From NCBI GenBank assembly GCA_964459305.1, contig CAYWNA010000031.1, positions 1 to 64,000 of the forward strand: 64,000 nt of DNA. Reading direction: 5' to 3'. Below are positions 15,930 through 24,740 of the stretch, piece after piece (the first letter of the stretch is position 1; the number at the start of each line of letters is the position of its first letter). The notes under the pieces were generated by a model. It was not told where the DNA came from, made no database searches, and saw only the letters and a list, made by a program, of their open reading frames with translations. Origin of the DNA: CAYWNA01 sp964459305. Its GTDB lineage: Bacteria; Planctomycetota; Planctomycetia; Pirellulales; Pirellulaceae. The position numbers and the translations under genes are program-made.

Positions 15930-18900
15930 ATGAGAAAAACGACTGTGGGCGCGGTTCTTCTTGTGCTGCTGGGACGCGCGTCGGCATGGGCGGAGCAGTC
16001 GGCGGAGGAGATTCTGAAGGCTTCTGGCATCAAGGGCGGGGTGGTCGTCCATGTTGGCTGCGGCGATGGAAAGCTGACAGCGGCGTTGCGGGCGGGCGAT
16101 TCCTTTCTTGTACAAGGCCTTGATACTGAGCAGGCGAACGTGGTGCGGGCGCGGGCGCACATCCAGTCGCTTGGGCTTGGCGGCAGCGTGTCGGTCGCTG
16201 CGTTCGACGGCCGACGGTTGCCCTATGTCGACAACTTGGTGAATTTGGTGGTGGCAAGTGGCGAGTGTCAGGTGGCAAGTGAGGAGATTGCCCGAGTGCT
16301 GGTCCCCGGTGGCATTGCCGTAAGACTCGATCCTGAAACCCGAAACCTGAAACCTGAAACGTTCTTCCACAAGTCGCGCCCAGAGAAGATGGACGAGTGG
16401 ACGCATTACTTGCACGGCCCTGATAACAACGCGGTGTCACATGATCAACTCGTGGGGCCGCCTCGCTGTCTGCAGTGGATCTCGGATCCGGTGTACGGGC
16501 GTCACCACGATCGTCTGTCCAGCATTAGCGCCGTGGTCAGTGCGAACGGCCGGCTGTTTTCCATTGAGGATCGAGCGCCGGCCCTTTCGATCGAGCTGCC
16601 CGCCGAGTGGCGTCTGGTCGCCCGCGACGCCTTTAACGGGGTGACCTTGTGGGAATTGCCCATCGAGACGTGGCAAACGACGAGAACCGGCTTTCGTAGC
16701 GGGCCGGTGCAGTTGTCGCGGCGTTTGGTGGCGGTCGGCGATCAGGTCTTTGTCGCCATGAACTACGGTGGTCCTCTCTCGTGCCTGGACGCCTCTACCG
16801 GTGAGACGCTTAAGACTTACGAGGGAACCGAAGGCGTGGACGAAATCCTCTATGTGGACGGAACCCTGTACCTTATGGCGTCCGCAACCGACGGAGCGAA
16901 GGAGCGTCATATTCTCGCCGTTGCCGCAAAGAGCGGCCGGATTGTCTGGGAGAACGAAGACGGACCGGCGACGAGCGTTCTGCCTGCGACACTCGCCGTC
17001 GGCCAGCGGCAGCTTTTCCTTCATGACGGCCAGGCGGTGGTGGCGCTCGACCGAGAAACCGGCCAAGTCGGTTGGCGTCAACCGTTGCCTTCCGTATCGA
17101 AACGCCCTCCGTGGTTAGCGCCTACCATTGTGTATCACGACGGCGTCGTGTTGTGCGGTGATCGGGCGGTGGATTACCCGGAGGAATGGAAACGGCACGC
17201 GACCCTTCTGTCTGGTATGCTCCAACACGGCGGGTTGGGCCTGGTGTCGGCCCTGTCGGCTGAGGACGGCGAAGTGCTCTGGCAGGACGAAGCGTCCGAG
17301 TGCTTCCATGGAGCGGTCGATGTTTTCGTGATCGATGGGATGGTTTGGGCTTCGCGCGGCCCGGCCCGGTTCTTCTTCGAGCGGACGCGACCGATCCTGG
17401 ACCAAGTACTGGGTGGGGATTTCTATATCGAAAGCGTCGCAGGCCGCGATCTCCGAACCGGCGAGGTGAAGAAGACGATCGACGCTGCGGAAGCGTTCAC
17501 CTTGAGCCATCACCACCGTTGCTACCGCAACAAGGCGACCGACCGCTACATTATCATGGGACGAACCGGGATCGAGTTCATCAACCTGACGGGCGGTCCC
17601 AGTCTGCGCAGTAACTGGACCCGGGGCGCGTGCCAGTACGGCGTGATGCCGGCAAACGGATTGCTTTACACGCCTCCCCATCCCTGCGCATGCTACAACG
17701 CCAGCAAGATGAACGGATTCTTCGCCTATAGCAGCCGCAAAGAGGCCGCCTGGGCGGGCAAGACCGTCGCACGACTGCAAAAGGGCCCGGCGTATGGACA
17801 AATCGGCAATCGAAAATCGGCAATCGAAAATCCCAATGATTGGCCAACCTATCGACACGATAATGCCCGCAGTGGTTGCGGCAGCGCGCCGGTCGCTGAT
17901 CGTCTGGCGGTGGCGTGGCGTCGTGAACTGCCCGGCAAGCTGAGCGCCCCGACGTCGGCGGACGGTAAAGTCTTTGTGAGCGCGGTCGACCGCCACACGG
18001 TCTACGCCCTGGACCTGGACACGGGCGAGGAGCTTTGGTCGTACATTGCTGGTGCGCGTGTCGACTCGCCGCCGACGTATTGCGGGGGGCGGGTCTACTT
18101 TGGGTCGGCCGACGGCTCGATCCAGTGCCTTGATGCGGCCGATGGGGCGCTAGTTTGGCGTTTTCTTGCGGCTCCGGAACAGACGTCGATCGTGGCATGG
18201 GGTCAACTCGAATCGCCGTGGCCCGTCGCCGGCAGCGTGCTGGTACGTGGTGGATCGGTGTACGCCTTGGCCGGCCGCAGTTCGAACCTCGATGGCGGTG
18301 TGTACTTCGTCAAGTTGGATGCGGTGACCGGCAAACCGCAAGTGATCAAGCAAATCTACAGCCGCGATCCTGAGACGGGGCGGCAGGCGGAGGAACAAAT
18401 CGACGATCTCTACATGCCCGGCCTGCTGTACGACGTCCTGTCGAGTAAGGGAGAGTCCATCTTCGTCCGTGAGGCCCGCTTATCGCTGGATGGAACCATG
18501 TCCGATGAACCTCAGCAGCACTTGTACAGCGTCGGCGGTTTTCTGGACGACACCTGGTGGCACCGTTTCTACATGATCTACGGCACACGTTTCAAGAACG
18601 GGCCTGGAGGGGGACTCGGACGTACAGGTGGGGCACCCTTTGGGCGACTGTTGGTCTGCGACGGGGAACACGTCTACGGTTACGGTCGCGTAAACAACAA
18701 CCGTCACCACTTGTTCTGCACTGCGGCGGATGCGGTGAAATCGCCTCCACCGAAGACGGCGCCCAAGGGCAGGAAAGGGACAAGAGGTAGAAGGGCCCCC
18801 TCGGGCAAGATCTGGTCGGACACCAAGTTTCCGATGATGGTACGGGCCATGGTCTTGGCCGGCGCGCCCAGCGCGGAAAATGCACGAACTGGCCGACTGG

Positions 18901-19109
18901 TACTAGCCGGGCCGCCCGTCACGGCGTTCGCTAATACCGAGATCCTACGCGGCGAGCAAGGTGGCCGGTTAGGGATTGTCGATGCCTCGACGGGTCAACG
19001 CCTATCGGAGGCATCGATCGAAGCGCCGCCCGTCTTCGACGGCATGTGCCTCGCGCGAGGACGCATCGTCCTGAGTCTCACGTCAGGCGCCATCGTTTCC
19101 TTTGAGTAG
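15930..19109 (+). CDS. Giant secreted fusion: SAM-methyltransferase-like domain plus two PQQ-like beta-propeller blocks (paralogue 2)
   Basis: 1059 aa. The ATG at 15930 follows AAGGAGAGAGCA and opens a signal peptide (MRKTTVGAVLLVLLGRASAWA). Layout matches paralogue 1: Rossmann domain with VVHVGCGDGKLTAAL (about 38-52), signature DEWTHYLHGPDNN, first propeller block (residues about 165-590), Cys stretch GACQYG...PPHPCACY, linker, second block from DWPTYRHDNARSG to the end. A Lys/Arg/Pro-rich loop (KSPPPKTAPKGRKGTRGRRAP) interrupts the last propeller. SAM is not known to be available in the periplasm, so either the Rossmann domain binds something else or export is not what it seems. Heptanucleotide arrays sit at 16250, 16332 and 17802. 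Function unknown. Confidence 0.85.
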   Translation: MRKTTVGAVLLVLLGRASAWAEQSAEEILKASGIKGGVVVHVGCGDGKLTAALRAGDSFLVQGLDTEQANVVRARAHIQSLGLGGSVSVAAFDGRRLPYVDNLVNLVVASGECQVASEEIARVLVPGGIAVRLDPETRNLKPETFFHKSRPEKMDEWTHYLHGPDNNAVSHDQLVGPPRCLQWISDPVYGRHHDRLSSISAVVSANGRLFSIEDRAPALSIELPAEWRLVARDAFNGVTLWELPIETWQTTRTGFRSGPVQLSRRLVAVGDQVFVAMNYGGPLSCLDASTGETLKTYEGTEGVDEILYVDGTLYLMASATDGAKERHILAVAAKSGRIVWENEDGPATSVLPATLAVGQRQLFLHDGQAVVALDRETGQVGWRQPLPSVSKRPPWLAPTIVYHDGVVLCGDRAVDYPEEWKRHATLLSGMLQHGGLGLVSALSAEDGEVLWQDEASECFHGAVDVFVIDGMVWASRGPARFFFERTRPILDQVLGGDFYIESVAGRDLRTGEVKKTIDAAEAFTLSHHHRCYRNKATDRYIIMGRTGIEFINLTGGPSLRSNWTRGACQYGVMPANGLLYTPPHPCACYNASKMNGFFAYSSRKEAAWAGKTVARLQKGPAYGQIGNRKSAIENPNDWPTYRHDNARSGCGSAPVADRLAVAWRRELPGKLSAPTSADGKVFVSAVDRHTVYALDLDTGEELWSYIAGARVDSPPTYCGGRVYFGSADGSIQCLDAADGALVWRFLAAPEQTSIVAWGQLESPWPVAGSVLVRGGSVYALAGRSSNLDGGVYFVKLDAVTGKPQVIKQIYSRDPETGRQAEEQIDDLYMPGLLYDVLSSKGESIFVREARLSLDGTMSDEPQQHLYSVGGFLDDTWWHRFYMIYGTRFKNGPGGGLGRTGGAPFGRLLVCDGEHVYGYGRVNNNRHHLFCTAADAVKSPPPKTAPKGRKGTRGRRAPSGKIWSDTKFPMMVRAMVLAGAPSAENARTGRLVLAGPPVTAFANTEILRGEQGGRLGIVDASTGQRLSEASIEAPPVFDGMCLARGRIVLSLTSGAIVSFE
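16250..16284 (+). repeat. Heptanucleotide array (agtggca type) inside the methyltransferase-like domain
   Basis: Five units (ggtggca, agtggcg, agtgtca, ggtggca, agtgagg) lie in phase and encode VVASGECQVASEE. The same position in paralogue 1 (1550-1584) has a more decayed version. Confidence 0.65.
16332..16359 (+). repeat. Heptanucleotide array (4 units, cctgaaa type) at the methyltransferase/propeller linker
   Basis: Units cctgaaa, cccgaaa, cctgaaa, cctgaaa encode PETRNLKPET. The position corresponds to the ctcaacy array of paralogue 1 (1626-1653), but the unit sequence differs. Confidence 0.85.
17802..17836 (+). repeat. Heptanucleotide array (5 units, atcgrma type) between the two propeller blocks
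   Basis: Units atcggca, atcgaaa, atcggca, atcgaaa, atcccaa encode IGNRKSAIENPN directly before DWPTYRHD. The matching position of paralogue 1 (3021-3055) holds five atccagc-type units. Confidence 0.85.
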
Positions 19110-19291
19110 ATTGAGCCTTCGGTGGTAGAAACCAGCCAGCTTGTTGTGATATACTTCTCGCAACGATAGCCATGTGAAGCATGATTGGAGTAGCGTTGGC
19201 AGCCGGCGCGTGATCCTACGGCAGTCAGTTATTGGGCATCGCCACGGGGCACACACCGGGAGCGGACACCCGCAGGACCGGAGAGGACATC

Positions 19292-21388
19292 GTGTCATTT
19301 TTCCTTCCGTTTGAGACGGATCTCAAAACGCTCGATGGCCAGCTTGCGGGCCTCGGCGAAGCGGATCCGAGTTATGCGGATGTTCGGGCGCGGCTGGAGA
19401 CGTGCGAGCGTCAGGTCTACCAGAATCTCGACCCCGTCGATACGTTCCTGCTGTCCCGAAATCCTCTGCGTCCAAAGACGCTCGCCTACGTTCAGCACAT
19501 CTTTCACGACGTGCGGCTCTTCCAGAACTCTGACGTCCTTGGGGACCACCTCGTTGTCGCCGGCGAGGGTAAAATCGAAATCGATGGAAAACCCACCGAC
19601 GTCATCTTCGTCGGCCAGCAAACCGGGCCATCCTCGCGACGGGAATACCTGGTCAAGATGCCGCCTTCGGAGTACCAGCACTGGAACCAGGGCATGGGAT
19701 TCCCGGACGGGTATCGCAAGGCCGTCTATGCCATGGACCTGGCCGAACAGCGCGGCTGGCCCGTGGTGGTTTTCGTGGACACGCACGGCGCCGACGCCTC
19801 GGAGTATTCCGAAGAACAGGGGCAGGCATTTGCCATCAACGAAGTGATCCGCAAGACCACGTCGCTCAGGACGCCAAATCTCTCGTACATCATCAGCCTG
19901 GGGGCCAGCGGTGGGGCGATCGCCTTTACACCGGCCAACCGGACAATTATGAACCAGTACGCAACGTACATGGTGATCAGCCCGGGCGCTTGTGCGTCGA
20001 TCCTGTTTCGCACCCGGGAGCCCGATGCGATTCGCAGGGCGGCCCGGGGGCTACGTCTGACTGCGCCTGATGCGCTGGAACAGGGTACCGTGGACGAGGT
20101 CATCGAGGAGGGGTTGCATCCGGGGCATCGCTACCCGAACGAACTCTTGGCCAAAGCCAAAGAGGCAGTTGCGCGGAATCTGGCTCAGCTTCTGGATCTC
20201 CGCGGTGAGCAGGCCGAGCGCGAGCGCCGTGAGAAGTTCTTTGCCATGGGTGTGTGGGGCGAGTCGGACGCGGAGCGGCAGACGGATACACTGGCGAAGT
20301 GGGCGTGCGAACAGAGTCGGGCTTATGCCACTTTGCTCGACGCGCTCACTGACTATTTTGCCCAGCGGGTGGGGAAGAACGGCCGGCCGAGAGACGAAGC
20401 TGCAGCCAAGACGCATGCGGAAGCTCGTCAGGAGGTCGCGCGAATGATCTACGCGGCCGAGCGGGCGGACGCCGCGTACGTGAGCAAGATCCTGGGGTTG
20501 GACGCCTATCCCCTGGGCAAGACCCAGTGGGCTCAAATCCACGAGCATCTGTTGCAGCGGCGCTATGGCGAGCCGAACGGTGTGGGTTCGCTCCACCCCA
20601 ACGATGGCATCGGCTCGTGCCGACGGCTGCACCCGGTCTGCTGGATCCGACAACTCACCGACGAAGACTCGTTCCGGGAATTCGCCGAGACACTCGGGTA
20701 CTGCTCGATCGACCAGCTTGAGTTCCCCGGCTATGAAAAGTCCCTGGTTCGCGGGATCAAGGAGACCGGGCTCGACACGGGTTTGGTCACGGGTTTGGCC
20801 AAGATTGGCGGATTGGATGTCGTTCTGGCGGTCAACAATTTCGGTCTGGTCGGAAGCAGTTTGTGCGACGAAATTGGCGAGAAATTCTGCTACGCCGCCG
20901 GGCAGGCCCTCGATATCCGGACGCCGCTGATTTCTGTCGCGATGGGTGGGGGGGCGCGGATGCAGGAAGGCACGCCGTCGATGCACCGCAATATCCCGAA
21001 GATTCAGCATGCCCTGAACGCGTTGGAGGAGGCCGGTGTGCCGCACATCTCGGTCATCTGCGATCCGACACTGGGCGGGACGGCGATCAGCTACGGATTG
21101 CGCGGCGACTATATGATCGTGGTGGAAGGTTCAGCGAACATCGGCTTTACCGGAAAACGTGTCATGGAGCAGTTTCGGCGGCGCAAGATGCCACCCGACT
21201 TCCAGAACGGGGCGTGGCTCCTACGTCGCGGGTTCGTGGATGAATGTGTAAGCACGGAACGGTTGCCCATGCGCCTCGCAGAACTACTCAAACACGTCAT
21301 CCAAGGCGGGTGCCTGGCCGACCTGCAAAAGCGCGGCACGCGTGTGTGGACGCCGAAAGAGATCGTCGCCCTGGGGACGACGCCGTGA
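19292..21388 (+). CDS. Acetyl-CoA carboxylase carboxyltransferase, AccA-AccD fused in one chain, no zinc ribbon
   Basis: 698 aa from the GTG at 19292, chosen because GGAGAGG lies 5 nt upstream; a TTG at 19232 has no such site. Residues about 1-330 match the alpha subunit: FFLPFETDLKTLDGQL, then MDLAEQRGWPVVVFVDTHGA and YIISLGASGGAIAF. Residues about 460-698 match the beta subunit crotonase domain: FPGYEKSLVRGIKETGL, VNNFGLVGSSLCDEIGEKF, ISVAMGGGARMQEG, DPTLGGTAISYGL and IGFTGKRVMEQ. The Cys4 zinc ribbon that normally opens AccD is absent. The pair of domains transfers carboxyl from biotin-BCCP to acetyl-CoA, giving malonyl-CoA for fatty-acid synthesis. No accB or accC is adjacent. A different acyl-CoA substrate cannot be excluded. 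Confidence 0.8.
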   Translation: MSFFLPFETDLKTLDGQLAGLGEADPSYADVRARLETCERQVYQNLDPVDTFLLSRNPLRPKTLAYVQHIFHDVRLFQNSDVLGDHLVVAGEGKIEIDGKPTDVIFVGQQTGPSSRREYLVKMPPSEYQHWNQGMGFPDGYRKAVYAMDLAEQRGWPVVVFVDTHGADASEYSEEQGQAFAINEVIRKTTSLRTPNLSYIISLGASGGAIAFTPANRTIMNQYATYMVISPGACASILFRTREPDAIRRAARGLRLTAPDALEQGTVDEVIEEGLHPGHRYPNELLAKAKEAVARNLAQLLDLRGEQAERERREKFFAMGVWGESDAERQTDTLAKWACEQSRAYATLLDALTDYFAQRVGKNGRPRDEAAAKTHAEARQEVARMIYAAERADAAYVSKILGLDAYPLGKTQWAQIHEHLLQRRYGEPNGVGSLHPNDGIGSCRRLHPVCWIRQLTDEDSFREFAETLGYCSIDQLEFPGYEKSLVRGIKETGLDTGLVTGLAKIGGLDVVLAVNNFGLVGSSLCDEIGEKFCYAAGQALDIRTPLISVAMGGGARMQEGTPSMHRNIPKIQHALNALEEAGVPHISVICDPTLGGTAISYGLRGDYMIVVEGSANIGFTGKRVMEQFRRRKMPPDFQNGAWLLRRGFVDECVSTERLPMRLAELLKHVIQGGCLADLQKRGTRVWTPKEIVALGTTP

Positions 21389-21415
21389 TCGAGTTTGCGG
21401 GCGGATCCATGCTAT

Positions 21416-21436
21416 TCCCTCGCTTTCGCTTCGAGT
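21416..21436. repeat. Solitary degraded arm of the aacccgaagcgtaagcgagg repeat
   Basis: tccctcgctttcgcttcgag here differs from the right arm at 12907-12930 at only a few positions. No partner arm is visible. It lies in the 89-bp convergent gap. Confidence 0.4.
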
Positions 21437-21477
21437 CACCATTCTGCGGATCCTTCGTCCAAAGTGGTCGTGCCGAA

Positions 21478-23040
21478 CTAACCTCCCGTCAATTCATGCA
21501 GGTCCAGCAACCCGGTCAACAGATCACCTACGTCGTCGATTGCCTCGTAGTACGGTTTGGCTGGGTGGCCGCGGAACATGCCTTTGTAGTACAAGCGGCT
21601 GATGGCTTCGGCGGCGACTTGTTGGGCCAGGCGGCCATACTGTTCGTCGCCGGTCAAGCGCTGCATGTGACAGAAGAAGGCGATCGTGCGGCCGTACTTG
21701 CCGGCGTAGGTGCCATGCGGTGCGGAGTGTTCGGCGTAATCGCCATACCACGTCTTGCTCAGGCAACGCGTGGCGGGCAGATTGGCGCGGATGAATTGCG
21801 CCCATCGTTCGGCGGTTTCGAGCAGCGCTTTGTCGCCGGTCATCTCGTGCGCCCGAGCGTAGATTTGTGCCGTGTGGATTGGATGTTCGTAGCCTGCCAC
21901 ATAAGGTTGCCAAAGGTCGATGTGCCCGCGCGGTTCGTATTGGGCGTATCCGCCCACGACTCGGGGCCCGGGCTCCGGGGTGCCGTCCAGTTTCAGACAG
22001 CCCCAGAACTTGCCCGACTCCGCGTCGTACCCGAGTGCTGCATACGCCTTCAGATAAGCCAACCCGTGGTCTCGGAAAAATGGATCGCCAGTCGACTCGA
22101 ATGCGTCCAATAGACCTCGGCAGCAGAAGCCAGTGATCGACGTGTCGAAGTGCGATCCATCAAAACGATCCAAGCCGGCGTTAGGGCGGTTGGCTATCAG
22201 ATTCGTCGACTTGTTGCGACGCTCCCAGTAGTACCCAGCCAGCAACTTTGCGCGATCCAGCCATTTTGGGTCCTTCGTCTTGTTGTGAAGAAACGCAAAG
22301 GCTCCGATCATCTCGCCCGCGCTCATGGCGAAATCGCAACCGCGATTTCCGTCGCCGTGCCGGTTCACTTCGCCCGTGGTCTTGTCGATCACGTGCCATC
22401 TCCAGATCGCCTCGATCTCTCGCCGCACCGCATCGGGATTGACTTCCCACAGAAACGGCCAGTCGGCCCGCTGGATGTGAATCTCGTGATGATTGCCCGC
22501 ATGGCCCGTCATCACGTCGCGGTGGGCGTCGTAATGGCGATGCCATCCCCACCAGAAGAAGCCTTTGTCGTCGACCAGTTCGCTCATGGTGTGGCCCGCG
22601 GACTTGGCGGCGAATTGCCGATAGCGATCGTCGCCGGATACGCGTGATAACCTGACCAGGGCAGCGACTGTCGGCAGATCCGCGTACAGATTCCCGCCAC
22701 CGGGTCCCCGGCGACCTCGACGCGTCACGCGGAAGCTCTCGTCCAACGCCAGTGGATCAGCAGGGCATTCGCGCGTGCGCACGTCCAGGATGTTCATCAG
22801 CATCGGACTGTGAACCGGACCGTAGCGGTCAGTTCCGTGAAGCATCAGTAAATCGACGCACTCGCGAGCGTAGTCGAGATACGACTGCCCACCCACGTCA
22901 TCCGGCCCGATGCCGCTGCCCAGCACTTGCTGCGCATCGGGCGGTGCGGCTTGGAGAGATGTGTGCACCGTCACCACAACACAAGCAGTACAAGTGAACG
23001 AAAGTGCAAGGCAAACTAGCCGTCGGTACTGCAGACTCAT
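21478..23040 (-). CDS. Secreted (alpha/alpha)6-barrel glycan-active protein, specificity unknown
   Basis: 520 aa. The ATG ending at 23040 is preceded by AAGGAAG and starts a signal peptide (VCLALSFTCTACVVVTVHTSLQA). The rest is helical with repeated Trp/Tyr/Gly-rich turns (GFFWWGWHRHYDAHRD, NHHEIHIQRADWPFLWEV, MSAGEMIGAFAFLHNKT, RAKLLAGYYWERR, HPIHTAQIYARAHEMTGDKALLETAERWAQFI, GKYGRTIAFFCHMQRLTGDEQY). This pattern fits six-hairpin glycosidases and related lyases. I cannot assign a numbered family or catalytic acid. Convergent with the carboxyltransferase; the 5' end is next to palindromic repeat copy 2. Confidence 0.6.
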   Translation of the reverse strand: MSLQYRRLVCLALSFTCTACVVVTVHTSLQAAPPDAQQVLGSGIGPDDVGGQSYLDYARECVDLLMLHGTDRYGPVHSPMLMNILDVRTRECPADPLALDESFRVTRRGRRGPGGGNLYADLPTVAALVRLSRVSGDDRYRQFAAKSAGHTMSELVDDKGFFWWGWHRHYDAHRDVMTGHAGNHHEIHIQRADWPFLWEVNPDAVRREIEAIWRWHVIDKTTGEVNRHGDGNRGCDFAMSAGEMIGAFAFLHNKTKDPKWLDRAKLLAGYYWERRNKSTNLIANRPNAGLDRFDGSHFDTSITGFCCRGLLDAFESTGDPFFRDHGLAYLKAYAALGYDAESGKFWGCLKLDGTPEPGPRVVGGYAQYEPRGHIDLWQPYVAGYEHPIHTAQIYARAHEMTGDKALLETAERWAQFIRANLPATRCLSKTWYGDYAEHSAPHGTYAGKYGRTIAFFCHMQRLTGDEQYGRLAQQVAAEAISRLYYKGMFRGHPAKPYYEAIDDVGDLLTGLLDLHELTGG

Positions 23041-23103
23041 CACGACTTCCTTATTCCTGATTTCGCCAACGTCGTTTATACCATCCGCGGACAAGTCTGA
23101 CCT

Positions 23104-23167
23104 GTAGCCGAACTCGCCAGAGTTTGGTTTTTCCCTACGCAGACCAAAGTCTGGCGACTTCGGCTAC
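23104..23167. repeat. Palindromic intergenic repeat, copy 2 of the GTAGCCGAACTC...CCAAAGTCTGG element
   Basis: Arms 23104-23127 and 23144-23167 match those at 4440-4504 (one difference near the outer edge of the right arm); the 16-nt spacer differs. As in copy 1, each arm forms its own 5-bp hairpin with complementary loops GCCA and TGGC. It lies between two minus-strand genes. Confidence 0.9.
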
Positions 23168-23221
23168 ATGCGGAAAAGCGTCAATCCTGGTCGCCGGTCG
23201 CGGCTAAGCTCATCTTCGATA

Positions 23222-24637
23222 TCAATGACGATCCTCGCCCGTCAGCGCGTGTTCCACTTCGTCAGCCCAGTTGGCGATGTCCCGCACGCTGTGTCGAATC
23301 TCTTCCGGATCACAGGTGGCTCGCGGATAGCTGTTGACCATCACGAGGAACGGTTCACCGTCCAATTCCTCGATCGCCAGCGAGCCGTGGGACACATTTG
23401 CATTCAACTCCAGCGCCCGGCGGTAGTAGCTTTCATCAACACGACAACAAAGGCTGTAGATCTTCACCAGTTCTTCCGACCAAGGGCCGGACGTCGTCTC
23501 TTCGATATAGACCCGTTGCGACCTTCCCTCCGACAGTGGAACGGTAATAACGACTCGGTCTCCCTCCACTTGCCATGACGCGTCCATTCCACCCACGGCT
23601 TCGGAAATCAACGACTTGATGTCGCGAAGGCGACGGGATACGACACACAATTCGTCGTACAGCGCCCGGCCATCGGCGGGTCGGTCTTCGGGATTCTTGG
23701 CCATACACCGGTTCAGAAGATCGATCACTCCATCCGGAACATCCGGACAGTGAACGCGAGGATCGGGTATCGGATGGGCGGCGTGTTTGTCCGCCAGGTC
23801 CATCAGGTTCCGGTCAACATACGGGAAGCGTCCTGTCAACAGGCAGTAGTACGACACGCCGACAGCGTAAACGTCGCTCTGTCTGCTCGCCGCAACTCCA
23901 TCAAACAGTTCCGGCGCCATGAAATACGGCGTTCCCGTGATCGCCTCGGCCAATCCGCCTGCCTGGCCCGGCGAGACCCTCTTGGCCAACCCGAAATCAG
24001 CCAGCTTGGCACAATCGTGTGGGCCGACCAGGATGTTCGAAGGTTTGAAATCGCGATGAATCAGACCGCAGCGATGAGCCTCGGCCAAGGCAGAACATGC
24101 CTCCACGAGAAAACCCGTCGCTGGAATCGGATCCATGTTCCCCACCGACTGCAAGACGTGCCGCAACGACTGACCTGCCACGTACTCCAGCTCGATGTAG
24201 TGATTCGAATCGGCCTCGCCGATGTTGTGCACCGTCACGATGTGCGGATGAACCACCGACGCGGCCGCACGGGCTTCGGCAACGAACATCTCGACGAACT
24301 CGTCGTCGCGAGATCGCAAATCAGGGGACAGAATCTTGATGGCGCAGGGCCGGTGTAGCGTGTTGTGCATGGCGCGGAAAACCCAGGCCATGCCGCCCTT
24401 GCCGACGAATGATTCGATCGTGTAGGAATCGAACCGTTTGCCGACCAACTCGCGACCGATATCGACGGATTTCTGCTGATTGACGTCAAGACCGCTGACG
24501 GCGGTCTCGGCCAGCACCATTGTGGGCTCCACTTCGCACGCCGTCATTTGCTGCTGACATTGCGGGCATCTGAAATCCTCGTCGGAGACGGCAAACTGCT
24601 CGTTGCATCCTCGGCAGTACCGGACGGTTGTCGCCAT
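23222..24637 (-). CDS. Ser/Thr protein kinase with N-terminal zinc ribbon and C-terminal YbjN/CesT-like domain
   Basis: 471 aa from the ATG ending at 24637. Residues 8-27 are a zinc ribbon (YCRGC...FRCPQC). The eukaryotic-type kinase domain runs about 70-340: glycine loop VGKGGMAWVF, Lys101 in CAIKIL, HRDFKPSN with Asp196, DFG 214-216, and TPYFMAPE. Residues about 355-471 (ITVPLSEGRSQRVYIEET, SLCCRVDESYYRRALELN, GSLAIEELDGEPFLVMV, DPEEIRHSVRDIANWADEVE) resemble the heart-shaped fold of type III secretion chaperones and YbjN proteins; this is inference from pattern. No transmembrane segment, so cytosolic. Target unknown. The divergent neighbour is giant paralogue 3, across a MITE-like repeat. 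Confidence 0.85.
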   Translation of the reverse strand: MATTVRYCRGCNEQFAVSDEDFRCPQCQQQMTACEVEPTMVLAETAVSGLDVNQQKSVDIGRELVGKRFDSYTIESFVGKGGMAWVFRAMHNTLHRPCAIKILSPDLRSRDDEFVEMFVAEARAAASVVHPHIVTVHNIGEADSNHYIELEYVAGQSLRHVLQSVGNMDPIPATGFLVEACSALAEAHRCGLIHRDFKPSNILVGPHDCAKLADFGLAKRVSPGQAGGLAEAITGTPYFMAPELFDGVAASRQSDVYAVGVSYYCLLTGRFPYVDRNLMDLADKHAAHPIPDPRVHCPDVPDGVIDLLNRCMAKNPEDRPADGRALYDELCVVSRRLRDIKSLISEAVGGMDASWQVEGDRVVITVPLSEGRSQRVYIEETTSGPWSEELVKIYSLCCRVDESYYRRALELNANVSHGSLAIEELDGEPFLVMVNSYPRATCDPEEIRHSVRDIANWADEVEHALTGEDRH

Positions 24638-24740
24638 GTTCGAATGCCTTAAATCTCGGATCGGTGACCGACTGGTTCGAAGCACATGATACCACGGTAT
24701 GATCGCCGGAACCGCCCCCCTTTGCGACTGAAGACTCGTG

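Noticed and set aside
15461..16162. Extended N-terminus of the AlkC-like protein
   Set aside because: The extra 234 codons run antisense into giant paralogue 2 and lack homology; the internal ATG ending at 15460 has a strong ribosome binding site and the family's usual opening.
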